Source: an uncultured Fodinibius sp. (GTDB taxonomy: Bacteria; Bacteroidota; Rhodothermia; Balneolales; Balneolaceae). From it: DNA of 64,000 nucleotides. Within the stretch, counting starts at the first letter, position 1; every line of letters begins with the position of its first letter. The notes under the pieces are model-generated. The model did no database searches. It saw only the letters and a list, made by a program, of their open reading frames with translations, and was not told the origin of the DNA. The position numbers and the translations under genes were made by a program. Positions 51,682 to 61,256 of this stretch are shown here, piece after piece. The DNA is taken from NCBI GenBank assembly GCA_913056235.1, contig CAJXMW010000005.1:124001-188000 (forward strand). Reading direction: 5' to 3'.

Positions 51682-51708
51682 GGCACTGGCAACGTTGATG
51701 ATCTTCAT
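51682..51708 (-). pseudogene. Scrap of a second wecB start (MKIINVASA)
   Basis: Minus-strand ATGAAGATCATCAACGTTGCC then AGTGCC encodes MKIINVASA, identical to the first nine residues of WecB but with several synonymous differences. The frame then diverges (QLRRSFVGLQ) and stops. It looks like the edge of a diverged wecB gene removed by recombination, located where the locus changes from the conserved to the variable part. Confidence 0.55.
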
Positions 51709-51881
51709 TGATTATGATCTAAAATTAGTTCAAATTTTGAACTCAAAATTATTTTCATATGCAGAGTATAATGTAAAACTACAGAGTTAGCAGTCTCTAT
51801 TCATCATTCAATGATTTTATACTTAGAAAAGCCACTGCTCTTTTATCATTCAGCCTCTGACTTTTTTGAAATGTGACCAAT

Positions 51882-53018
51882 TCAATTATATGCTTTTTTT
51901 AAACCTCGTTCATATATATCGGCCGTTTGCTCCGCAATGATATCCATTGCAAAAGTCTCTTCAGCAAACTCTCGACCTTTTCGTCCCATTTGCTCTCTTT
52001 GATTCTTATTTTCAATCAAGTACTTAAGTTTATTTGCAAGCGATTCGTGATCTTTGATTGGAATAAGAAAACCAGTCTTTCCATCTATGACGGCATCTCT
52101 GCAACCCGTGTTATCTGTTGTTACGATGGGACAACCAGATGCAGCAGCCTCAATGAGAGTCTTCGGCACCCCCTCCTTACCAAGGGATGGCAGACAGACG
52201 ATATTCACTTTTTTGTAGAATCCAGCCATATCATCTATATACCCCCACCATTCAATAACGTTTTTTCTCTCCCACCTTTTTAATTCTTCTTCTTTAAATG
52301 AGTCGGGCCGTGTGGGATCAACGAAACCTGCCAATACAAAGCGAGCTTCGACTTCTTTTTCTTTCTTTAGTATTTCAGCTGCACGAATAAAGATACCCAC
52401 GCCCTTGGCTTTAACCATCCGTGCGGGCAGCGCCACGATGGGCCGTTCATTGTCATTGTGGTGCACATCATAAAGGTCGGTATTTACACCCGAACTCCGA
52501 ACCAGATGAGCATGTGCTTTCTCCAATACCCCCCTTTCTTGTAGGTAATTCATGTCCTCCATATTTTGAAAAATTACGTCAGTACTTGAAAGGGCAAAAC
52601 GGTACCAACGAAGAATAATCTTGCGAAGCAAATTGGTTCTAATCCCCGATCGGTCAGGCTCAAATATATATCCCAAGCCGGTGATGGAGTTGACAACCGT
52701 ATTCACACCACTCCACTTGGCCGTAGTTGAACCGTAGAGTACACCCTTGGGTGTAAAATTATGTACCACATCAGGCTTTTCCTTATCAAAAATCCTTTTT
52801 AATTCCCATATCGTTTGAACTTCTCTAAAGGGATTCATACTAGTTCGAAATACTGTTACCCGAACATGCCGGAATCCAGCTTCTTCAATTTTAGAAACAA
52901 ACTCTCCCTCGGGTGAAGCCATCACAATTTCGTGCCCTAATTTCTTCAGCTCGTTGGCCAGAGGAACTCTAAAATTATACAGACTCCAATCAGTATTGGT
53001 AAATAAAAGTATTTTCAT
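51882..53018 (-). CDS. Glycosyltransferase family 4
   Basis: The 378-residue GT-B protein has an N-terminal domain opening MKILLFTNTDWSLYNFRVPLANELKKLGHEI. The C-terminal GT4 domain contains ALPARMVKAKGVGIFIRAAEIL and VCLPSLGKEGVPKTLIEAAASGCPIVTTDNTGCRD, the E-x7-E nucleotide-sugar motif. It would add one sugar to the lipid-linked repeat unit on the cytoplasmic face. The opening resembles N,N'-diacetylbacillosaminyl transferases of the PglA type, but specificity is not predictable. Confidence 0.9.
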   Translation of the reverse strand: MKILLFTNTDWSLYNFRVPLANELKKLGHEIVMASPEGEFVSKIEEAGFRHVRVTVFRTSMNPFREVQTIWELKRIFDKEKPDVVHNFTPKGVLYGSTTAKWSGVNTVVNSITGLGYIFEPDRSGIRTNLLRKIILRWYRFALSSTDVIFQNMEDMNYLQERGVLEKAHAHLVRSSGVNTDLYDVHHNDNERPIVALPARMVKAKGVGIFIRAAEILKKEKEVEARFVLAGFVDPTRPDSFKEEELKRWERKNVIEWWGYIDDMAGFYKKVNIVCLPSLGKEGVPKTLIEAAASGCPIVTTDNTGCRDAVIDGKTGFLIPIKDHESLANKLKYLIENKNQREQMGRKGREFAEETFAMDIIAEQTADIYERGLKKAYN

Positions 53019-53020
53019 TA

Positions 53021-53731
53021 TTACCTTTCTTTTCTGCTTCTATTACCGTAAATAAGTGGAATTTTTCTATTTGTTCCTATATTGCGTTTTTTAAGTGGAA
53101 GTTGGCTAATAAATTTGTCAATATCTTCTTCATACGAGTCTAAATTCACTTTAACACATTCATAACGGCTATAAAAAAGAGACAATAAATGTGTTACTAT
53201 GTAGTGGGGAAAGCCAATAAATAATGTATGTAACAAACGTCTTACAAAAGGTTTTTTTTCTCCTTTTTCAATGTTAGAGTTTTTACCTTTCAGTAATGAT
53301 CTGAATACTCCTAAGGAGCTTCGACATGGTTTTACAAAGTACACCTCATTAAAAGCATAGTTCAAATAAATCCCCCTCATAAAAGAATCCAACGTCGTTT
53401 TGGAGCTGTCAATAATAATATCAGTCTCAGGATCAATTTCCACACGATCGAATAGCTTCTCCCAAATTTCCCTATATTTTTCTCTCTTATTCCACCTTGT
53501 AAATCCAAATAAATTATCAAATCGAATAATCTCTTTTGAATACTCTTCTAATAAGTCCTGATTTTCACTTTTAAAGGTAAGCCAATATTGATTCAATAGA
53601 TCATCTTTACTATCTCTATACAAGTATTTTACCTCCCCCAAATTAATCGCACCTAACTTATTCTCTAATACCTGTGAAAGCTTTGTACTCCCTGAACGCC
53701 CATAACCAATTATATAAATAATCACTAACAA
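53021..53731 (-). CDS. Sulfotransferase-like protein
   Basis: The 236-residue protein has the 5'-phosphosulfate loop IIYIIGYGRSGSTKLSQVLE at its N-terminus and a 3'-phosphate-binding-like segment YFVKPCRSSLGVFRSLLKG (the usual RDPR is replaced by KPCR). IIDSSKTTLDSF lies between. These mark PAPS-dependent sulfotransferases, which transfer sulfate to sugars. It lies 2 bases before the GT4 gene. The altered 3'-loop lowers certainty about activity. Confidence 0.75.
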   Translation of the reverse strand: MLVIIYIIGYGRSGSTKLSQVLENKLGAINLGEVKYLYRDSKDDLLNQYWLTFKSENQDLLEEYSKEIIRFDNLFGFTRWNKREKYREIWEKLFDRVEIDPETDIIIDSSKTTLDSFMRGIYLNYAFNEVYFVKPCRSSLGVFRSLLKGKNSNIEKGEKKPFVRRLLHTLFIGFPHYIVTHLLSLFYSRYECVKVNLDSYEEDIDKFISQLPLKKRNIGTNRKIPLIYGNRSRKER

Positions 53732-53760
53732 ATGAATACTAATAAATTTGGATTATAATC

Positions 53761-54828
53761 CTACCCTTGGTCCCAAAACCTAATTCTATCAGCTAGGATA
53801 TATTCATTATCAATATATTCTCTAAGTATTTTGGGGTTGAAAGTATTGAATTCCATCCCCACTATCTTTTCGCTCAGGTTATCACTCTTTAAGTCAACTA
53901 AACGACCTACACTATTATCTTTAATAAACTTATTATCGACACAGTCTATTGCTATAACATTTAACCCGAATGATAAATATTGCGCGATTTTTTGAGAATA
54001 AGAAGCCTTACCATATTCTGTATCTACTGAGGTTAAGTCTATACCATACTTATATTTTGGCAACTCACTTTTTAAATAATCATATTCAACTTTCCCTTTA
54101 AAATTAATATTCTTAAAATTTTCTGCGTGATTTGCTACTATATAATCCATTTCACCAAACCCAAAGATATCTATAGATTTATCAAGTTCGGTAAATGCCG
54201 CCAACAGCTTATCCGTATTCCTTTTCTTACTTAATCTGCCCATATAAATATATTCTTTCTTCCTCTCTTGCCTTGAAAAATTAGTAATCTCTGTACCATT
54301 TCTTGATACAAGAACCCTCTTTATTTGGAATTCATTTTTTATGAATTCTTTAGTTATAAATGAAGGGGTATCACATCCGTATATTATATTTCTTTTGATT
54401 AGTATGCTACGAAACAAGCCAACTAAGTCATGCACAAACCCTTCCTTTTGACTAGTTTGTAGAAAGGTTAAATGTTTTAAAAAAATTTTCTTGCTGGTAA
54501 ACAGGCCTAAAAAAAGAATATCGATAGGGAATACCCCCCATCGAAAAACATATTTTTCAATATTTTCCTGATTACTTAAATAAATGATATAGTAAATCTT
54601 ACTTAATAGATAAAAAGCATATTTAAAAGGGTTCCGCCTATTTAATTTATAACAGAAATAAACATTTTCATTACTTCCGATTCTGTTACTTAACTCATGC
54701 TTAGGTTTGGGAATTAGAACTTTTATATTTTTAGCAATAAGACTCTTAACAAAATTACGTTCGTTAATACCAGAACCATTTGTTCCTGAAATATCGACTT
54801 CTGGAATGTATAAAATTTCACTATTCAT
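53761..54828 (-). CDS. Glycosyltransferase, GT4-like
   Basis: The 355-residue protein has a GT-B-like C-terminal half: KKEYIYMGRLSKKRNTDKLLAAFTELDKSIDIFGFGEMDYI and YGKASYSQKIAQYLSFGLNVIAIDCVDNKFI match the usual GT4 nucleotide-binding and acidic-motif regions, although the E-x7-E motif is weak. The N-terminal half contains a patch of hydrophobic residues that may touch the membrane. Its ATG directly follows the TAG stop of the upstream GT. Donor and acceptor are unknown. Confidence 0.75.
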   Translation of the reverse strand: MNSEILYIPEVDISGTNGSGINERNFVKSLIAKNIKVLIPKPKHELSNRIGSNENVYFCYKLNRRNPFKYAFYLLSKIYYIIYLSNQENIEKYVFRWGVFPIDILFLGLFTSKKIFLKHLTFLQTSQKEGFVHDLVGLFRSILIKRNIIYGCDTPSFITKEFIKNEFQIKRVLVSRNGTEITNFSRQERKKEYIYMGRLSKKRNTDKLLAAFTELDKSIDIFGFGEMDYIVANHAENFKNINFKGKVEYDYLKSELPKYKYGIDLTSVDTEYGKASYSQKIAQYLSFGLNVIAIDCVDNKFIKDNSVGRLVDLKSDNLSEKIVGMEFNTFNPKILREYIDNEYILADRIRFWDQG

Positions 54829-55977
54829 CTAATCTAAATGTCTTGCTTTAATCCAATTAACGATTTTAGAAGAACGTTCTTTTGATTCATGGTTTTTAGC
54901 GTATCGTAAAGAGTTTTTAGACATCTCATTCATTTCTCTTTTATCGGCAAAGAGCTTTTCTATAGCTAATGCTATTCTGCTTGGAGACATTGGATCAACT
55001 AAGATACCACGACTACTATCAACCTGTTCTCTAACAGCTTCAATATCTGAAGAAATTATAGGTAGACCACAAGCCATTGCTTCCATTATAGCATTACATG
55101 AACCTTCATTTAGAGTGGGTAAAACAAACAAATCTGCAGCACTTAATAATTCTGGTACTTTCGTATGGGTAACACTTTTAGAGAACAGTACTTTTTCACC
55201 TTCTGGTTTTTGCGGTCCATCACCAATAAAAATACCTTTTACATCATCACTTAATACATCTAGCGCCTTTTGCACTCGCAGAGGTCCTTTGCGCTCAACA
55301 TGATGACCTAAAAAGGCAACGATATTTTCATCTTTGGGCAACCCATGCTTTTCTCTCATTGCCAGTTTATCCCTAGGATAAAACAGCGCTGTGTCAACAC
55401 CATTAGGAAAAACTTTAACCTTATCTTTTTCTACATCTAATTTTTCGGTGCAGTAACGTTTGTTTTTAAGTGATACACTAATTATAGAGGAAAAATTGTT
55501 GGCTACTTCTTTCATATTATTACGGTCATAAATACTCTTGTGCTTGGCAAGTGTAGACTCACCAAGTGCTACTACCGAAGGTATATGCAGGTATCTGCCA
55601 ATATTAACTGCAACAGCACCCCACGGGAATAAAAAATGACCGTATACAACATCCGCCTTAAATGAACTATCATTTAAAGACTTTTTTACTGCCCTTGTTA
55701 AAGTTTGAATATTTAATCTCCCTAAGGAATAATTTTTAACTCTTATTCTGTTAGGAAAGTCAAAATAATAAGGTCTCATCACATTAGCAGATTCATCACC
55801 ATACTTTTTTTTTCCAGGGCTATCAAAATATTTTCCCCGGCTTTTCCACCAACGTTCTGGAGATATGACAAGTACCTCATGCCCAATATTTACAAAATCC
55901 TGAACAGTACGATAAACAAAAGTACACCTATCTGCATAATAATCCGAAGGATAGTTACTTATTAAAAGTATATTCAA
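54829..55977 (-). CDS. Glycosyltransferase family 4
   Basis: The 382-residue GT-B enzyme has the N-terminal MNILLISNYPSDYYADRCTFVYRTVQDFVNIGHEVLVISPERWW. The C-terminal FLGHHVERKGPLRVQKALDVL, IFIGDGPQKPEGE and ADLFVLPTLNEGSCNAIMEAMACGLPIISSDIEAVRE give a full E-x7-E motif. The order and quality of motifs make it a confident GT4 member. It is the first of three tightly packed minus-strand genes (gap 0 to the next GT). Confidence 0.92.
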   Translation of the reverse strand: MNILLISNYPSDYYADRCTFVYRTVQDFVNIGHEVLVISPERWWKSRGKYFDSPGKKKYGDESANVMRPYYFDFPNRIRVKNYSLGRLNIQTLTRAVKKSLNDSSFKADVVYGHFLFPWGAVAVNIGRYLHIPSVVALGESTLAKHKSIYDRNNMKEVANNFSSIISVSLKNKRYCTEKLDVEKDKVKVFPNGVDTALFYPRDKLAMREKHGLPKDENIVAFLGHHVERKGPLRVQKALDVLSDDVKGIFIGDGPQKPEGEKVLFSKSVTHTKVPELLSAADLFVLPTLNEGSCNAIMEAMACGLPIISSDIEAVREQVDSSRGILVDPMSPSRIALAIEKLFADKREMNEMSKNSLRYAKNHESKERSSKIVNWIKARHLD

Positions 55978-56010
55978 GCTATATATTTTACCTTAGTTAA
56001 GAATCTAAAA

Positions 56011-57210
56011 CTACATTGAGTTGTGTTCAACCTCATTCCTTTCTTGTTTTTTTAAATATGCATAGGTAGCCGCAAAGATAAACCAGTGAGTTATAGAATT
56101 ATAATAATGAAATCCAAAAGAAGTTAGAAAGAATGCCAAAAGACATATAAGGACAAATAATGCCTCAATATTATTCGGATGATTTTTATAAAACTCTATT
56201 GTTTTTTTGCCGTACTTATAATACATCGCAAATAGCAAAGTAAAAGCGATTATACCACCACTCGCTACGACTTCAGCAATATATCCATGTGCAGTACCAA
56301 TACTAACCACTTTTAGATTTTCCAAACCTACGCCAAAAAATGGATGATTAAAAAACACTTTAAAAGCTTCGACTTGTGCCATTAAACGTGTATTTCCAGC
56401 CTGTTCTAAAGAAGTTTCATTGGTAAATCTTAAATATAATTCAGTCTGCTTAAATAAATTCATCAACTGTTCATATCCCAGAAAAATAAATGTCCCTCCT
56501 AATAAAGCTATGAAAATCAGATGCTTGGGTTTGTTATACTTTAGGATTATAATAACTCCAGAAACAATTATAATATAAAGAGCAAACTTCCTCGACCCTG
56601 TAAAAAACAGGGTATAAATACTTATAAAAAAAGCAACTAATAATAAGCTTTTTAAAAATTTATTATCCTTTTTAGCAAACAAATAAAAAACACCAATTAT
56701 AACATAAAACAGATTAGTAGCTAAGGAATTTGGATTATTGGTTAACCCCTGAAATCTTCCTGAATTTGCATAAATAATTTCAGAATTCCCCATTCCTAAC
56801 AGGTAGCCATAAGCAGACAAAAGACCCCCTATTACTAATACCCATGCTAGAATTTTAAAATTTTCAAACTCATAAAAAGCCGAATATACAACGATGCTCA
56901 TTAAGTAAATACTTATCAGACGTTCAATTTGATCCAAAGCTATAGAACTATCTACCGCCACCAAAAAAGCACCAATTATACTCCATCCTATGAAAGCTAA
57001 ATAATAGTTAAAGATTCTGTTATACTTTATTTTTTGGTAGACCAACAGATATATAGAAGCAAATAGTACTAAAGAAACCTTATTCCCAAGCCTGTGAAAT
57101 GAGGAGTTAACTTGCAAACCAGTGCTAATCAGGAAATAGCTTAAAAGAAAAAAAGTAAGTACTGCGAATATTTTCCTTTTTTGTAAAGATAGTAAATTGT
57201 TAAATATCAT
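56011..57210 (-). CDS. O-antigen ligase/polymerase-like membrane protein
   Basis: The 399-residue polytopic protein has about ten membrane segments. The central stretch GSRKFALYIIIVSGVIII and the periplasmic loop FKVFFNHPFFGVGLENLKVVSIGTAHGYIAEVVASGG are like the Wzy_C/O-antigen ligase signature (HNxxL-type loop with the 'GxG..N' context). It either polymerises repeat units (Wzy) or ligates the glycan (WaaL). Such genes are low in G+C and poorly conserved, as here. Confidence 0.85.
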   Translation of the reverse strand: MIFNNLLSLQKRKIFAVLTFFLLSYFLISTGLQVNSSFHRLGNKVSLVLFASIYLLVYQKIKYNRIFNYYLAFIGWSIIGAFLVAVDSSIALDQIERLISIYLMSIVVYSAFYEFENFKILAWVLVIGGLLSAYGYLLGMGNSEIIYANSGRFQGLTNNPNSLATNLFYVIIGVFYLFAKKDNKFLKSLLLVAFFISIYTLFFTGSRKFALYIIIVSGVIIILKYNKPKHLIFIALLGGTFIFLGYEQLMNLFKQTELYLRFTNETSLEQAGNTRLMAQVEAFKVFFNHPFFGVGLENLKVVSIGTAHGYIAEVVASGGIIAFTLLFAMYYKYGKKTIEFYKNHPNNIEALFVLICLLAFFLTSFGFHYYNSITHWFIFAATYAYLKKQERNEVEHNSM

Positions 57211-57441
57211 AATCAGTCACTAAATTACTGATTGGGTCATCTTCTTAAATAAATTGTCTTTTATAGAAATTTACTTTTTTATCCTCATAATTCATCTGTA
57301 TCTCTCAACAATTCATTTCCATAGTTTAGACTCTTTATCAGAATCATAAATAAAGCCAAACCCTAAAGAATATCCTCCAATCTTTCCAGTAATTTTAAAA
57401 ACGACTAAAAGCAACTTTTGTATCTTTCTGGAGGTCATTAA

Positions 57442-58368
57442 TTATTTGTCTACAATCGTTAAATCGATCCAACTGCCAAATTTGTAATCCCATTCCTTAG
57501 GATGGAAGGGTTTCATTCCTTCATGATGAAAAAATGTATATTCCCCAAATAAAATTCTTCCATTTACATTGTATAAATCAATTCTTACATGTGGTAAACC
57601 TTTGGAAAGCTTTCTAGCTATTTCAACCATTAAATCATAATTCTTAGGTTTACTAAATGTCTTCCCACTTTTGGGATGAACTTGAACTATATCAAGATGA
57701 TTAAACTCTATATCAAAATAGTCAAACTTAACTTCAGTTTCTTTTTGCCTCTCAGTTGCAATAAATAAAGCTTTAGGCTCACCATGAAAGCAAAAAAATT
57801 TATAATCTCTAAGTTCAGTTTCACTTTCGTCAACTATAAATTCTTCTGCAATTATACGAGGTTCAACATTTTTATATGGCCACTCCCGCGTCCGATTAAA
57901 AATATTATTATTTAAATGTCTATTAATTTTTTTCTTAGCACCTTCTAAATTAAAAGTTGATTTGTCTTTGCATAATACTACGCCCCCTTGGTCATGAGTC
58001 GTTTTTAAAACAAATTGATTAGGCAATTTGTTAAAATCAATTTGGTCAAACTCATCCCAAACCCCGTAGTTTTTAATAACATGTTCTTCACCTATTTCTT
58101 TTTTTACGTGTTCTTTAACAGCATATTTGTCGACAAGCTTTGTAAGGTATTTCTCTCTAAAGTTTAATTTTAGCCATTGTAACTTCTGATTATAAGTTTT
58201 TGGCTTTTTTAAATTTAATTTATAGCCTACTTTTAAAGGGAAAAGTAATTTCAAATAAAGCCTGTCACTGAACATTGGAGACAAAAAGTATAACAACTTA
58301 ATAAATAGCGTCTCAGGCTTTTTTATAAAGGTTTGTATTTTTCGGCGAAATATTTTAATAGTCTCCAT
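57442..58368 (-). CDS. TupA-like ATP-grasp protein
   Basis: The 308-residue protein matches the ATP-grasp proteins (TupA-like family) common in polysaccharide loci. LYLKLLFPLKVGYKLNLKKPKTYNQKLQWLKLNFR opens the family, followed by LVDKYAVKEHVKKEIGEEHVIKNYGVWDEFDQIDFNKLPNQFVLKTTHDQGGVV. The metal/ATP segment DYKFFCFHGEPKALF and RIDLYNVNGRILFGEYTFFHHEGM complete the fold. It would form an amide or ester bond, perhaps adding an amino acid or other acid to the sugar chain. It is flanked by 231- and 376-base gaps. Confidence 0.88.
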   Translation of the reverse strand: METIKIFRRKIQTFIKKPETLFIKLLYFLSPMFSDRLYLKLLFPLKVGYKLNLKKPKTYNQKLQWLKLNFREKYLTKLVDKYAVKEHVKKEIGEEHVIKNYGVWDEFDQIDFNKLPNQFVLKTTHDQGGVVLCKDKSTFNLEGAKKKINRHLNNNIFNRTREWPYKNVEPRIIAEEFIVDESETELRDYKFFCFHGEPKALFIATERQKETEVKFDYFDIEFNHLDIVQVHPKSGKTFSKPKNYDLMVEIARKLSKGLPHVRIDLYNVNGRILFGEYTFFHHEGMKPFHPKEWDYKFGSWIDLTIVDK

Positions 58369-58744
58369 GTATATTATTATTTTAGAATCTAAAAGTATCT
58401 ATAATAGCCTTTATTTCAATTATTCTTCCCCATCTCCAATTTATAGTTAACAAGGGTCACGATGCGACTGGCACAATAAATAATTATTAAGTCACAGACA
58501 CTTCTCTTTGCTAACAAATGAAGGCAATAACTTGTGAATCTCTAGTGTATTTATATATCTATTCTTTAAGATAGATGATTCTAAATTTACGATAGTGTAA
58601 TCACTATTATTCAAATATTCATGAATATTACTACTGATATGAACCTTAGAACTTTTTTATATTTTTTTGAACTTAGCAAATGACTGCTATATCATGCACA
58701 AATATTTAACACCGCAGATTTTTTTATTCAAGTAAAAGCTCTTA
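58369..58744. other. A+T-rich intergenic gap inside the locus
   Basis: These 376 bases have no ORF above noise and no clear hairpin. Stop codons are frequent in all frames. It may hold a promoter for the downstream TupA-like gene or be a scar of gene exchange. Confidence 0.35.
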
Positions 58745-59614
58745 TCAAGAGATATTCAATATTTTGCTATATAATCTAAAAAAAGGCATCCCCCGCATTT
58801 TTCGTCTCCATGAATCATCGTATTTAATTTTTCTTTTTTTATTTTTATTGGGTGTACCTGCAATAGTATGAATATCATCGTGCACATACATATACTCAGG
58901 AGGATCAAAATATGGCAAGCTTAGACTATTACATATTTTTTTTAAAGTTTTACTTGTATTTGTTGCCAGATCCTTATAATGAATAGTCACTTTATCTTTA
59001 GGGCTTATAAAGTTAAGCATTCTCATACGACGAAAGGATCTTAACTTATTTATAGTCAACATTTTAAAAAGCCCGTAGTTCTCTCCTCTCAGTTTTTCCT
59101 TCCATTTAACTTTTGAATAAGTAATAGCCCTTAAATCTCTTTTTAGATATATAATTTTTACGGGATATTTCACTTTGTCATAAACACATATTCCCTGCAT
59201 AGGATTTTTGGAGGAATCAATTATTATATTCTTTTCACTTTTCTTAAATATTTCGGTATATAAATCCCCCAAAAAAGATAACGTTTCTTGGTTATATTTT
59301 TTATTACAAACGCTCTTTTTGGATTTCAATAAATCTATAAAAATACCATTTCCTTTTATTTTTGTCTGTGGAAAGTGAGATACCGTAACATTTAATTCAT
59401 TTAATACTGCAGACCAAAAATTGCAATTAACCAATTTTTCCCCACATGAACATTTCCATCTCTCAGTATTACCGACTCCCACTTCTTTAATATAGTTATA
59501 CAAAAGGCGCAACTCACCAACCGGAATCGTTTTAGAAGATTTTGAAAGAATATTTTCTAACAAAGTAGAGCCACTTCGTTGATCTGAAATAATATATAAG
59601 ATCATCTTGTCCAT
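58745..59614 (-). CDS. Sulfotransferase
   Basis: The 289-residue protein has the PAPS 5'-loop MILYIISDQRSGSTLLENIL, IIIDSSKNPMQGI, and a 3'-phosphate segment IIYLKRDLRAITYSKVKWKEK that keeps the usual R-D-x-R pattern. A CSCGEKLVNCNFW motif in the middle may bind metal. This is the most canonical of the three sulfotransferase-like genes and the likeliest to sulfate the glycan. It lies 18 bases after the GT8-like gene. Confidence 0.87.
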   Translation of the reverse strand: MDKMILYIISDQRSGSTLLENILSKSSKTIPVGELRLLYNYIKEVGVGNTERWKCSCGEKLVNCNFWSAVLNELNVTVSHFPQTKIKGNGIFIDLLKSKKSVCNKKYNQETLSFLGDLYTEIFKKSEKNIIIDSSKNPMQGICVYDKVKYPVKIIYLKRDLRAITYSKVKWKEKLRGENYGLFKMLTINKLRSFRRMRMLNFISPKDKVTIHYKDLATNTSKTLKKICNSLSLPYFDPPEYMYVHDDIHTIAGTPNKNKKRKIKYDDSWRRKMRGMPFFRLYSKILNIS

Positions 59615-59632
59615 TACGGCCTATTCCCCGTG

Positions 59633-60364
59633 TTACTTAAAGTAATATTTTAGAAACCTTGATATATTTAAATTATTCATGACGGATCTTGTAATCATTT
59701 TTATACTATTAAATGTTACCATACTATGTGTATATTTATAATGATGAAGAATCTTAGGAGTAATTTCTTTTTTATGCCAAGTTAGAAATTTCCTCTTATG
59801 TCTAATATTGTATTCAGGGGGCAATACAAAAAAATTAATGTCTAATTCCCAAAGTAATTCCCTAAATGGCACCTGATCTTTATTTACATTTCGTTCTTCA
59901 AATTCTTTTTCCCATTTATCAAAAAGTGTTTGGGTTTGTTTATTTCTATTAAAAACAATAACACCCGTATTTAGTTGAGGGAAACTGTAGGGGATCGCTT
60001 GATTATAATTAAACTTATTATGTGTACTTACTCGGTTATGAGCATGGCAAACTGCTAAATCATATTTTCCCAACAAAGAAAACAACTCATCAATAGGATT
60101 AACAACACGTATATCAGTATCCAAATAAATAGTTTGGTCAAACGGTGTTTGACTCAAACTTTGAATTTTATTTGACTTAAGCTTTTTGCTTATATCAATT
60201 ATTTCATAGCTATCAATATATTCACTTCTAACTTCTTTATCTGAAAAGACATGTATTTTTAGATCATTAAAATCCTTTATGCTTTTGGCAGCTTTGATTA
60301 CCGAATTAACGTGCCGACTTCCCTTTGCAAAAAAAATGACCCCCCTATTAGCTTTTTCTCCCAT
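59633..60364 (-). CDS. GT-A-fold glycosyltransferase-like protein (GT8-like)
   Basis: The 243-residue protein shows a GT-A layout. VIFFAKGSRHVNSVIKAAKSIKDFNDLKIHVFSDKE opens the nucleotide-binding fold, QTIYLDTDIRVVNPIDELF carries the DxD metal motif, and FPQLNTGVIVFNRNK plus the closing WHKKEITPKILHHYK fit the GT8 and related families. The donor sugar is unknown. It lies between an FkbM methyltransferase and a sulfotransferase. Confidence 0.75.
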   Translation of the reverse strand: MGEKANRGVIFFAKGSRHVNSVIKAAKSIKDFNDLKIHVFSDKEVRSEYIDSYEIIDISKKLKSNKIQSLSQTPFDQTIYLDTDIRVVNPIDELFSLLGKYDLAVCHAHNRVSTHNKFNYNQAIPYSFPQLNTGVIVFNRNKQTQTLFDKWEKEFEERNVNKDQVPFRELLWELDINFFVLPPEYNIRHKRKFLTWHKKEITPKILHHYKYTHSMVTFNSIKMITRSVMNNLNISRFLKYYFK

Positions 60365-60407
60365 AAAGTTCTTTACAATAGTTGATAAAGATAGCTTTCT
60401 ATTCTTA

Positions 60408-61208
60408 TCAATATTTTATTCCTTCGATTTGAACATTGTGTCCATTATCTAGAATAATATTAATATCGAAACCATATTCACTCAATAGATTGGTCGCTTC
60501 AGTAACTTCACTTCCTTCACTTCTATGAACTTCACAAATAATATATCTAACGTTATTTTTTAATATCTTCTCCATACCTCTTAGCACATCCATTTCTGCA
60601 CCTTCGACATCAATTTTGACAATGGTAGGGTTATCACATTCACTAATATCATCAGCTTTCCTAACTTTTATTGGGATTTTATTATCTGATTGGCTGCTAG
60701 TTACTTGGTGCTCTCCGTATCCAGGAACAGTATTACTATTAGTTAAGTATAGTTTCTTATCTTCATTGCCTAAAGCGTTTTTCATGACTTTAATATTTTC
60801 AAATCTATTCTTCTCAATATTTTCCTGCAATTTTGAATAGTTACTAGGATGTGGCTCAAAAGAGTATACATATCCAGAAGAAAGAACTGAAGCCATTAAT
60901 AATGAATGAGTACCAATATTTGCTCCAATATCCCAGAAAATATCTTCCTCCTGCGCATTTTTCAATAAATATTTTAATTCGACCTTACTATCTGTCTTGT
61001 AATGTAATCTTTTAAATTCTTCAAAGAAATCTACCATAAAATCGGCACTCGCTTTAGATATACTTAAAGTATAACTACTGCCACTAAGTTTATACTTGAT
61101 AAATTTTGGCAAATTATTGGCATGATATTCTATTTTTTTGATTACAGTATGCAATCCAATTGATAAAAATACTTTTTTTAGGAAATTCTTATAAAATTTT
61201 CTTAGCAC
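60408..61208 (-). CDS. FkbM-family methyltransferase
   Basis: The 266-residue enzyme has the SAM-binding motif DIFWDIGANIGTHSLLMAS, YSFEPHPSNYSKLQENIEKN, and the FkbM mark PTIVKIDVEGAEMDVLRGMEKIL followed by YIICEVH. It transfers a methyl group from S-adenosylmethionine, in polysaccharide loci usually to a sugar hydroxyl. It follows the ABC transporter gene by 48 bases. Confidence 0.92.
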   Translation of the reverse strand: MLRKFYKNFLKKVFLSIGLHTVIKKIEYHANNLPKFIKYKLSGSSYTLSISKASADFMVDFFEEFKRLHYKTDSKVELKYLLKNAQEEDIFWDIGANIGTHSLLMASVLSSGYVYSFEPHPSNYSKLQENIEKNRFENIKVMKNALGNEDKKLYLTNSNTVPGYGEHQVTSSQSDNKIPIKVRKADDISECDNPTIVKIDVEGAEMDVLRGMEKILKNNVRYIICEVHRSEGSEVTEATNLLSEYGFDINIILDNGHNVQIEGIKY

Positions 61209-61256
61209 AGTTTAAACCCTCAGAATTTTGATACAATTATACTTCATAAGTCAGCA

